15,508 bases of DNA from Hamiltosporidium magnivora (Eukaryota > Microsporidia > Dubosqiidae). The stretch's first letter is position 1, and each line of letters starts with the position of its first letter. Positions 1 to 8,875 of the stretch are shown here, piece by piece. The stretch spans positions 1 to 15,508 of the forward strand of contig PITI01000273.1 of assembly GCA_004325065.1 (NCBI GenBank). Direction: 5' to 3'. A model generated the notes under the pieces. It did no database searches. It saw only the letters and a program-made list of their open reading frames with translations, and was not told the origin of the DNA. Made by a program: the position numbers and the translations under genes.

Positions 1-1
1 C

Positions 2-277
2 CATATAAGTCTCTGAAATATATCTTAGCTATAAATTTATTGAGTTCCGAAATTGTAGAGTAAGTGGAAATGCTACAGTCTTGGGGGAGACAAAAGAATC
101 TCGGCCATCGATCACACTCCATGCAACGGGCATTAACGAACTCCGGGTAACTTCCTCGCCTATTATTTAGGTTCTACACACCTGGTAGATGAAAGGCTTT
201 GGGACGTAGGTATCACAGTGGTTACTGATAGAGTGTTGGGGTAGCAATTATTTATGTTAAACCTAGAACTGCGTTAA
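2..277. repeat. Diverged dispersed repeat, copy 1
   Basis: This stretch aligns along its whole length with 4504-4762 in the same orientation. Both begin CATATAAGTC and both end in the identical 19-mer AAACCTAGAACTGCGTTAA (259-277 here). Between them are many matched blocks, for example GCAAC with ATTAAC, GTTCT followed by CA, and TAGAT. Most differences look like transitions plus small gaps; I judge identity at roughly 60% by eye. The patch is more GC-rich than the surrounding DNA. No frame is open through both copies without stops, and I do not recognise a known RNA. It may be a transposon end, an LTR piece or a decayed RNA gene. The left edge is cut by the window, so the repeat could extend further. 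Confidence 0.75.
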
Positions 278-1965
278 TGTCATAAAAACAAATATAACAC
301 TTGCCACTATTTTAAAAAGATGTGATACTTTTAAATAAAGTACGACTTTAGGATGTTATTTTTTTCTAATTATATTCTTGGTTGACTTCTGAATTGTTGT
401 ACTCCTATATTTTCATCACTAAGCATCGAAGTATCAACTCAATAAATTTTGTGACTTCACTCGGAGTGGTGAGCCCATTCACAAATTTTCCTCTTATCCC
501 ACATTGCCGTTTTAACCCTCGCAACTCTTAATCAAAAACGCCAAATCCCGATAATTTATTTCAAATTTTCAAATGAAACACAAATTTAAACTGTCAATAT
601 TAGCAACTGACCTTCAATCATATTCAATTCATTGTGTTCAATTGATAAAGTATGTTCTTATTGTTTTTGCTCTTTAAAATATTTAGCTTTTTTTCAAGTC
701 TTCACCGGAAACAATCCTTTTATTGGAATTTCAGGTTCCTGTATAGAAGCGATTGCTGGTTATTTTCATTTGATTTGCATGGAAAGTAGATGAATAGCAA
801 CAAATATTCGTCTTGAATTTTTTATGAAAGTATATAGGCTCACAAATGTGTAAATTTTTAAACTTGTAACAAGTATAAATAATTGCAGGAGTCCAGCGAT
901 ATATATGATGGGTATTTTAAGCTACTTTTCCTTGATATCAAAAATTTAAAGCGCCGATTTTAATCGAAATGGCAGATAATTTATTATCAGAAGCGACATC
1001 GTTCAATTGATATTTATCATATTCCTTGCAATAACTTTATTACATAGAATTTTCAAAGGTTGGTTTGCAATTTTTCTTGCTAAAAGCCTCGCAAATTACT
1101 TAAAATATTCTTGTATTTTATACTAGAAGTTTATTATGTTCATTGACATACAAATAAAATGTATATATTGAACCAATCGATTTTATTAGCCACGAATTTT
1201 ACTCATATCTGAATCACAGCTATACTAAAAAAATCTAACATATTTTAGTTACAAAGAAAGAAATTGTGACAATATGTGAAGAGATTGTAGTCATATGATC
1301 TGTTATGTTAAAATAACAATTGGGTGCAAAGGATGTATTTATATGAAATCTTTTTTATGGTTTCCCCGCAAAAAAGACTCCCCAAGTACATTCAATAACG
1401 TATTTATCTTTGCTAAACTTTTAATTCTATGTAAAATTCTATAGAAGCGCTTATTTTTATTTAAGAGTTTGAATTTTTAGATGATATAATTTCAATATAT
1501 TCTATTATTTAACGGGTTACGTTGACTCAACTCAAATTTTATAAAATAATAAGAAAATGAAGAGGGTAACAAAACAAATACATCATATAGCTAATTAAGA
1601 GGGGGAAAAGTGGAACTTTCATCAAGTATATGAGTTTTTGTACAATAATATTTTCAAAAAAAAACAAGGTATATATCTGTTAGAATATAGGTTTTACATG
1701 AATTTAGTTATACTTGAGCTGAAAATAGGTTTTTAAAGTTTGATTATCATTGATAATACATGAATTTCCTACTTTTAGATTCTCTGCGAACAAATTAAAA
1801 TATATAAAGAAGTGTGGCACATTAAAAAAAAATTGTTTATTATAAATTTAGAAATGTCTTGACTGTGATGACGACTCTAATCAAAATGTCTATTTGGTTC
1901 GAAAAGAATGGAATAAATAGTATTTTTGTAATAAAAAATGTGATATTTTTTGATTTTTTTAAAAC
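278..1965. other. Gene-less AT-rich DNA
   Basis: No reading frame here looks like a real gene. There is a slightly C-richer patch at about 436-560 and an open + strand stretch at about 1270-1440 with a Cys-x2-Cys pair, but neither is recognisable. Because the Dong/R4-like remnant begins just downstream, part of this stretch may be decayed upstream sequence of the same element. That is inference. Confidence 0.6.
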
Positions 1966-2928
1966 ACTTACACAGCAGCCAATCATAGTATGAAGAAGCA
2001 AAACATGAAACGCTTAATAACCTTTGATTGGCTTAGAACTATATTCGCACTAACTATTGAAAAACATACTTTCCGAAATTGTAAATTGTACGAAAAGCTT
2101 TATAAATATATCGTTTTACATTTTCAGATTCAATCTTAATTATAAAAAATCATATATTTAAATCACTATTTGTAGTTACTTTTTAAGCATTTTTACAAAT
2201 ACATAAACAATTGCAGGATAGGATTAATGCTTTATGCCTTTCGCTGGGTAATTTATTTATATGTTCTATAATAATTACATAAAACAATATTGCTAAATCT
2301 CAAATGTAATTCTATACCTTAAAAGCCAAAAGATTATCGATAAAAATAACTGTGAATCATATAACCGATAAATCAATCAACACAGGATATCCCCTAAGAC
2401 TTTCTTTTTCGACAAAGAAAATACTTCCACGAATAAATGCAAACGAGAAAGAAGGCGAACATAAAAGGATAGATAGAAATCTAAACAGTGCAAACAAAAA
2501 ATATCGAGGTGAAGATCTCTGAAAATTAAAGAAAAGTAGATCAGAAGTGAAAAAATATGCAAATTAAAAGAAATCTTTATCTCTGATAAAGAAATTGCAC
2601 AAGTTCGGCCAAATATACAGTTATAAAAGACTAAAAATAACATGTAAAACACATCAGATGAGATTAGAAAAGCTCATTTGAAAACATTGCAAAATTTTCG
2701 CTAGAATAATGTTTAAAACATAATGGTACACATAGAGTTTAAATTTTTCAAATGTAAAGTTTATTCGTTTTAATGGACTTAAAAGCTAGTGATATAATAA
2801 TACATCAATAACCAATAAAAATATTTATACAAGTTAAATATAAGCTCCAAAAAATCATTCCTGGAATTTTAAAAGAACTCAGTCAACCAACAATTTTGTT
2901 CAAAAAAATAGAAAATCAAATCCCATGA
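1966..2928 (+). mobile_element. Decayed Dong/R4-type non-LTR retrotransposon (reverse transcriptase remnant)
   Basis: Three + strand fragments appear in the order expected for an R4/Dong reverse transcriptase. Fragment A (1966-2139, 57 codons then a stop) contains DWL followed by a hydrophobic and basic stretch, like the segment after the catalytic DxKKAFDSVxHxWL motif. Fragment B (2316-2723, several in-frame stops) has TGYPLRLSFS at 2382-2411, in place of QGDxLSPLxF, and YRGEDL-stop-KLKK from 2502, in place of FxDDLKL. These two motifs lie 42 codons apart, close to the spacing in the family. Fragment C (2791-2928, shifted frame) has IK-x5-KYK and then ILKEL, resembling the segment after the palm. 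The catalytic aspartates are mostly lost, so the element cannot be active. Its ends were not found. A chance resemblance in AT-rich DNA is possible for each fragment alone; order and spacing make it less likely for all three. Confidence 0.5.
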
Positions 2929-4503
2929 TATATAAATAAAAATTAATGTGCTGTTAGTTTTGATAATTTCCTCAGAAAGAAAATAAGTAGCATCAAGCCA
3001 TGTGACAAGATGGTCTGCTCGTATATTCAGAATCGAAACCTAATTCTGGGGCAGAAGAAATGTTTCAAAATTAATAAAACTCAAAATGTCGTTATTGGTT
3101 GAGCTTATGGGTATATTAAGTGCTTAAAATTACCACACCAAATGCTATAATAGGTGTTTCGATGATTTTATTCCCACCTTCGAATAAATATAAATTTAAT
3201 TCTTTAAAAAGAATCATGAATATCTTGTTCATGAGAAATTAAAAAAATTGTATATAGAAATATATGTGTATACTGGAATCAAAACCATGTCAAACAATAA
3301 AAACTTTACCGGATATATTTATTTTATATAGTAAATTATGAAAGATACCGCTTATTGAGGTTTAAGTTACTTCAAAAAATTCGCTAGAAATGTTATGAAC
3401 GAAAAATCAAGAAGTTACGAATTTTTATCTCTGAATTGGGTTTTGTTTATAAATGTATGGCAGATATAATTCAATATTGTTAAGCTAGGATTACATTGTA
3501 ACATAATACACTAAAATCTAATATAAGAAGCTCACTAAACCTATAAAAATGACTGTATATATTCTTTAGGCAGTACTTCAAAAACAGTCTAAATACCTTT
3601 TTTTTATCGAAAAACATGTTTAGATTCAAAACTTATATCTATTAGAACTTTGAAAGTGTATTATTTGGGTCCATAAAAGGTGTAGAGATATGTATATAGC
3701 TCGTTCATCTTTAATATATATATGAGCGTATAAGAGGATACTAAGCCGACAAAAATCAGACTTAATGGCTGTCAAGTGTGGATAAAATTATAAAATCTAT
3801 TCATAAACTCAAAATATGAAAAAAATTCAATATGAATGACGAGTCAAATAATACTTGAAAGAGATAAAATGAAGCAATGAAAACAAAAAAAATAACTTAA
3901 TATTAAACAAATTTTTTAAGCTCTACTCACAAATCAAGCCAAAACATAACCCTAAGCAAATCTAATGAGCATTAATATTTTTAATATTAATTTAGACTTA
4001 AAAATATATTTTGATTAAAACATCAGTTTTCTCAATCGAAACTCATTAAGAAACTAAATATCAAAAGAAAAATCCGAGAATCAAATTATATCGAAAACTA
4101 AATTCAAAATATATAATTTATTATTTATTATTTAATACTTTAAACTTGAATTATTGAGTGAAATGAGAATAAAAACATAAAAAACCATCTGATTCGTAAT
4201 GATTAGAGCAAATTGAACTATGATAATTGTTGGATTTTCGGTTGTGCTATAGCAATTTGAATAAGGAAGAGAATGACTAAAAATGATGATTTTTTAAAAA
4301 AAAGTTAGTTGTATTCTTATATGTATCAAATGTTAAACATCTTGGATCGAAAGGTAAGCGCTATGGCAAGCGGAACACCTAGTATTTCTCAACAATTTAG
4401 AAAATTTAGAGTTTGAAATACATAAAACATACCCTTTAAAACTCTTTAAAATTTAAGTAGAAAGTTATACATGTTGGTATGACATTGCAGTATCTGTAAA
4501 CTT
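2929..4503. other. Gene-less AT-rich DNA
   Basis: No gene is supported. The + strand is A-rich with short, stop-broken frames. A region near 3000-3120 is less AT-rich and could be more of the decayed R4-like element (its 3' part), but I could not match any motif there. Confidence 0.55.
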
Positions 4504-4762
4504 CATATAAGTCGTTGGGATATACCTTGGCTGGTTTTATCGCACCAAAAAGTGTGGATTAAGTAGTTGCCTGCTGATTTTAGAGGAGAGTAAAAATGGC
4601 TCTGGCTTAAGATCAAATTTTAGGCAACATAATTAACAGAAGAAGAAAACTGTTCGCTTCCTAAATGTGTTCTGCATAACTTTAGATAAAAATCTTTAGG
4701 ATGTGAGTATCCATAGAGTATTGAGGGTGCATATATTTCTATGAAACCTAGAACTGCGTTAA
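4504..4762. repeat. Diverged dispersed repeat, copy 2
   Basis: This is the second copy of the repeat at 2-277, in direct orientation about 4.5 kb away. The same 19-mer AAACCTAGAACTGCGTTAA closes it at 4744-4762. Similarity fades immediately after this point, which suggests that the 19-mer marks a true element end or a strongly conserved core. This copy is 17 bases shorter, mainly because of a gap near 4708. It is not bounded by any target-site duplication that I can see. Confidence 0.75.
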
Positions 4763-5343
4763 ATCATTGAGTAATTATGCCTTCATTGAGTTTATTTAAA
4801 ATAATTTGAAACCAACACCATAAAAATTAAAACAAATATTTCTTTTAACAGCTTTACACTATCAAAAGTAATAAATAAAACGTATATACCAGATGTGCTC
4901 TTAAAACTCACCTGAATACATAAACTGAGCTGAAAAAAGAGGAACTTTATTAAATTTTCAGAGACATTTTAAAATATATATTCGAACACGTCTATATATA
5001 GAGTTAAAAATCGAAAAATAAAACCTTTGACAATGTAGCGTCATACTTACAAAATGGGAGCTAAAACACTCTGATAACACATATATCATATCAGAAAAAA
5101 AAATAAAAACTAACTGATATACATTTAAGGCTAAGCTACTTACCAAGCCAATATCATAAAAAAATTTAATATTGGCCATTTTTGGAAAATAATTACAATT
5201 TATTAAATAGAAATGCAGATTTTCTTGTTTTGAATCCGATTAAAGGATTAACTTTACAAGTATATTTTTATTTTATTAATGAATAACGGTTTCATATTAT
5301 TCGTTAAAATCCATAAATTGATAAATATTTTTGTTATTATTTT
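4763..5343. other. Gene-less spacer upstream of the TSR1 gene
   Basis: The spacer contains a 73-codon ATG frame on the - strand (4958-5179). It is rich in Phe, Ile, Tyr and Ser, as expected from T-rich DNA, and has no C-run before its ATG, so I do not call it a gene. Two GTAAGT hexamers on the - strand (5045-5050 and 5138-5143) resemble microsporidian intron donors, but no coherent spliced frame is evident. The last part presumably holds the TSR1 promoter. Confidence 0.5.
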
Positions 5344-5350
5344 GACCCAT
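5344..5350 (+). promoter_or_regulatory. Microsporidian-type CCC start motif of TSR1
   Basis: GACCCAT lies 15 bases before the ATG at 5364. C-runs (or G-runs) just upstream of start codons are a known feature of microsporidian genes and are thought to direct transcription start. The same motif precedes both other genes in this window, so it helps to fix the start here. Confidence 0.6.
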
Positions 5351-5363
5351 TAAAAAAATAATT

Positions 5364-7103
5364 ATGACAACGAAATTTGGACAAAAGAAAACCAAGGAAA
5401 TAAAAGAATTTTTAGAATACCCGGGTTTTTATAAAGTTGTTTCATTTGTTGCATTATCTAACAAAATTGAATTGGATGGAATTATTGTTGAAATGGTAGA
5501 GCGCTATTTTGAGAAAAATAAAAAATTTCAACAAAAATACATTACCGATGAAAGTTTTACAAACAATAATTATTCATTTAATGGAGATTGTATTTCATTT
5601 TCTTGTAGAAAAAATGAAAATTATTTATTTTTTAATTCAAATAATTTTACTGATCGAGAAGCAACTTATATTTCCAGATGTTCTGATCTTATTGTTTTTG
5701 TTATTGAGAAAGAAATAGATAACTTAGATAGATTTACTATGTTGATGAAAAATCTACCCTCGTTTCTCTTTTTATATCTAAATAAAGAAAACAAATATTT
5801 CATACAAAAAAATGTTGAAAAATATATTCCAAAAGCCAAAATACTTTATAAAGATGATTTTTTGGCACAGCTCCCAACGATTAAAACTTTTGGAACAAGA
5901 ATATGCGAAAACAGGCCTTATTTTGTACCCAAGATGTTTTTATACGATAATATAAATCAAATTCTAGAAGTTGAAGGATATATGAATCAAGGTATATTGA
6001 GTGATAAATTGATATGTAACGGAGAAGTAGAATTTATTATTGAAGAATATATTGTTGGAGATAAAAGATTTTCAAATTCAGAAATTAAGAATATTTGCAG
6101 TCAAAATTATAATATAAATATTCTTGCAGAAACAGATGATTTAGAAAAACACAATCTTAATATTGAAGGACAAAATATAAAAGAAAATTCTAATGAAGAA
6201 GATTTAGATATTGAAGAATCATATGAATCTACGATCTCGGAAGAAGAGAATTCAAACAAATATGAATTATCAGAAACAGAAGCCAGTGGTTCTATATTAG
6301 AAGATAAAATTGATTTAATTGAAAAATATTCAGAATATCGCGGAATCAAGAATTTATCAACGTGTAATTTGATTTCAAAAGAATATCCCGATTATTATGA
6401 AAATTTAATTTTTCTTAAAAACTACAAAGGCTATGAAAAATATTCAAAAAATTTAGAATCTGGTTTCGGAAATCATCAAATTGTAAAAATGAAATTAAGA
6501 AAAATTTCAAATATTGAATTTAATTTTAAATCTGTTGTTTTTTTCAATATTCTCGAATACGAAGATTCGTTGTCAATTTTTAATGTTTCATTTGAATCCA
6601 ACAATCTCATAAAAGATTTTGATAAATTATTTTTTGATTTCGGATATAAAATTATAGAAGCTACACCGATTTTAACCAATAATTCTTCAGATAAAATTCA
6701 TAAGAAATTATTTGAAACAAAAAGTGGTGTTATGACTTTTATAGCCCCTCTTTGTTTTAACGTTCCAAAGGTACTAATTATGGATTCTTCTAATAATATA
6801 TTAGCAACGAGCACCGTGTTTTGGTTTGGTGATAGAAATATTGTTGAAGAAGTTACGTTAAAAGGATATTCTATCAAGGTAAATAAAAAGTCTGTTACCG
6901 TTAAAAGAATGTTTTCTTCAAAAAATGAAGTTTTATATTTTAGAAATATTGATATACATACACGGAATAATATGAAAGGAATTATTAAAAAACCAATTGG
7001 AACTCATGGTATGTTCAAGGCATATTTTCCTAAATCATTTAAAGGAGAAAGTACTGTTTTTATGTCTCTTTACAAGCAAATATTTCCAAAATTAAATAAA
7101 TAA
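5364..7103 (+). CDS. TSR1: Ribosome biogenesis protein Tsr1 (Bms1/Tsr1 family)
   Basis: This 579-residue protein is a likely 40S subunit maturation factor. In yeast, Tsr1 binds late pre-40S particles and blocks early joining of translation factors. Residues 179-230 fit the AARP2CN domain: an RPYF segment, a MFLYD segment, then LEVEGYMNQG and LICNGEVEF. Residues 255-320 form an acidic Glu/Asp/Asn/Ser linker. Residues 325-579 fit the C-terminal RIBIOP_C domain: YRGIKNLSTC, PDYYENL and FLKNYK near 325-355, then KPIGTHGMFKAYF and STVFMSLYKQIFPKLNK at the end. The N-terminus lacks a P-loop GxxxxGK motif, which favours Tsr1 over the GTPase Bms1. It is much shorter than yeast Tsr1 (about 790 residues), in line with protein shortening in microsporidia. 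The start is supported by the CCC motif 15 bases upstream. An AATAAA (7095-7100) abuts the stop codon and could serve as a polyadenylation signal. Confidence 0.85.
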   Translation: MTTKFGQKKTKEIKEFLEYPGFYKVVSFVALSNKIELDGIIVEMVERYFEKNKKFQQKYITDESFTNNNYSFNGDCISFSCRKNENYLFFNSNNFTDREATYISRCSDLIVFVIEKEIDNLDRFTMLMKNLPSFLFLYLNKENKYFIQKNVEKYIPKAKILYKDDFLAQLPTIKTFGTRICENRPYFVPKMFLYDNINQILEVEGYMNQGILSDKLICNGEVEFIIEEYIVGDKRFSNSEIKNICSQNYNINILAETDDLEKHNLNIEGQNIKENSNEEDLDIEESYESTISEEENSNKYELSETEASGSILEDKIDLIEKYSEYRGIKNLSTCNLISKEYPDYYENLIFLKNYKGYEKYSKNLESGFGNHQIVKMKLRKISNIEFNFKSVVFFNILEYEDSLSIFNVSFESNNLIKDFDKLFFDFGYKIIEATPILTNNSSDKIHKKLFETKSGVMTFIAPLCFNVPKVLIMDSSNNILATSTVFWFGDRNIVEEVTLKGYSIKVNKKSVTVKRMFSSKNEVLYFRNIDIHTRNNMKGIIKKPIGTHGMFKAYFPKSFKGESTVFMSLYKQIFPKLNK

Positions 7104-7534
7104 TTTTTTAATTTCTTCCAGTAAAAATATTATAAAATGCTTGTTTTGTTTGATATTTGCAAATAATCAAGTCTCTTTCTTATTTAAAACAGTAATATTT
7201 AATAAACTATTGTCTGAATGTATTTTATATCTTTACAATCAGCATTATTCTTAAAGTATAAATATTTGTGTGGTTTTACTGATTTATATATTGAATTATA
7301 TTATTTTTAACCCAAATTTGTTTAACTAGCTATTATAAATATAGATTTTTATAGCGAATCAAATTCACACGTTTTTGGATATTTGAGAAAGAGTATCTGG
7401 AAAAGGAATGGACAATTTACTGAGAATTAATAAAATACTTTAATTTACAAATCAGATTTTCTTGTTTTATAGAAGAAATTAAATATGAAAACACCTATTG
7501 AAGGACTTAAAGATTTTCAAGATCTTTCATGATA
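7104..7534. other. AT-rich spacer, nothing recognised
   Basis: There are no open frames of note, no RNA gene and no repeat that I can see. It separates the TSR1 stop codon from the hAT insertion and presumably includes the TSR1 3' end. Confidence 0.6.
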
Positions 7535-7542
7535 GTTTAAAT
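7535..7542. repeat. Target-site duplication of hAT-like element, left
   Basis: GTTTAAAT immediately flanks the left end of the element and pairs with GCTTAAAT at 8288-8295 (7 of 8 bases identical). Eight-base duplications are the hallmark of hAT transposons. Confidence 0.75.
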
Positions 7543-7572
7543 CAGGGGTCGCCAAACTTTTTGACTTGCGGG
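7543..7572 (+). repeat. Left terminal inverted repeat of hAT-like element
   Basis: The sequence starts CAGGGGTCGCCAAACTTTTT and runs into a GC-richer GACTTGCGGG block. It is inverted relative to the right terminus at 8261-8287. Confidence 0.75.
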
Positions 7573-8260
7573 TCATATTGATTTCATTAAAAAGTCTTGC
7601 AGGCCAAGAAATCATTTGTTTTACGCCCAAGTTACTTAAACCATTTCTTAAATGTAAATTATTAATATTTTTAAATCAAATTTTTAAAGTTGAATAACGA
7701 TATTGCTAAAAATAAATATGTACATTGATGTTATTTATATGAAAAATGTTCAAATAAATTTCTGAAATTTTATAGGAGTTTTTCAGTCAAACAATTCAAT
7801 CACGTTTATATGAGTGCTTTGGTGATTTTATTCGCTTGGAACTACCTAACTACATGAATAACCATTTTTTACTCCGAAATATACAAAAAATATTTAAAGA
7901 TCTAAATTAACAGATAAGTCCTTGAAGCCATTTTTGGTAATTTCTATTAGTAAATTTAACTGACAATTTCAACAACTTATACTTAAGAATCTCAACTAGG
8001 TCATTCTCATTAACAATAAATTATGCCGTATATTTTTCGTTGTTTCATTTTGATTTTTTAGTATAAAATAATTTTAAAAAAATTGCTAGTTTTAAAAAAA
8101 ACACAGAAAACTCCATGAATATTTTTTGTATTATAAATTCATGACTAAATTACCTATAATTGCAATTCTTATTGTATGATTTATTTATATTTTTTATTTT
8201 ATTTCCTTATTTGAAAAAAATATACTCATCAAAAAATTGTGGCGTGCCAGAAGTATGAAG

Positions 8261-8287
8261 CCACGGGCCGTAGTTTGAAGACCCTTG
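8261..8287 (-). repeat. Right terminal inverted repeat of hAT-like element
   Basis: Read on the - strand it starts CAAGGGTCTTCAAACTACGG and then CCCGTGG. The first 16 bases match the left end at 13 positions; alignment beyond that needs a small gap. Confidence 0.75.
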
Positions 8288-8295
8288 GCTTAAAT
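8288..8295. repeat. Target-site duplication of hAT-like element, right
   Basis: GCTTAAAT directly follows the right terminus and matches GTTTAAAT at 7535-7542 except for one C/T transition. Confidence 0.75.
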
Positions 8296-8875
8296 CAAAG
8301 AAATTAGGAAGATGGCTGACCAATAACAAACCGAGTATTATAATAAAAATAAAGTCAAATTTCTTGCTTGAATTACACAGAATACTTTGATAACCAATTT
8401 TGAAAAATGAATACCAAAAACCTCATCGTATTGACCAGAATAAGTCGTGGATCTAATTTAGAGTATTAAGAAACACCTTAATAATTTTTATTTTATCAAA
8501 AGAAATGACTATTGTTGGATTAATTGTAAAGTAATTTCCGAGGATCTAACATAAGAACAAATATTTACGAAAAATATCTATTCGTAATATATGCATGTGA
8601 GAAAGATCGAGTAAGCAAATAAAGATGTTGTTCTTCGAATTCCATTTTTTTAAATTATGAAGAAAGTATCATAAATACAGATTCAGAGAAGAGATATGAA
8701 TAAATAAAATAATATTTGATTGACAAAAATTCAAATATTTTAAATAGGAATAGAAAAAATACCCAAACAATCTAGTAAGTAATCAGTAAATAAACAATAC
8801 AAGTTCTCAAAGATGGATTTAATATAATATAAATTGATTTTATGGGATTCGGAAGTTTTTTTCGTTGAACACATT
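8296..8875. other. AT-rich spacer, nothing recognised
   Basis: Frames on both strands are short and broken by stops. It lies downstream of both flanking genes, which converge on it, so it need not hold promoters. No repeats or RNA genes were seen. Confidence 0.55.

Larger units (their letters stand above)
7543..8287. mobile_element. Non-autonomous hAT-like DNA transposon, 745 bp
   Basis: The left end begins CAGGGGTCGCCAAACT and the right end, read on the other strand, begins CAAGGGTCTTCAAACT: 13 of the first 16 bases match. Both subterminal regions continue into GC-richer blocks containing CGGG or GGCC-type words, as in many hAT families whose ends start CAGGGGTC. The 8-bp flanks GTTTAAAT and GCTTAAAT fit the hAT target-site duplication. 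The interior is AT-rich, with no transposase motif or long frame, so this is a deletion derivative or MITE that would need an enzyme supplied from elsewhere. Mismatches in the ends and flanks show that it is not a fresh insertion. It lies between two convergent genes and interrupts neither. Confidence 0.8.

Noticed and set aside
2377..2652. 91-codon - strand frame rich in Leu, Phe and Ser
   Set aside because: Its composition is what the reverse of A-rich DNA gives, it has no C-run at its start, and the + strand of the same stretch carries the R4-like motifs.
3130..7840. Similar 22-base words near 3149 and 7816 (GTG..TT.G.TGATTTTATTC)
   Set aside because: About 18 of 22 bases match, but the similarity does not extend to either side and the words are T-rich, so chance is a sufficient explanation.
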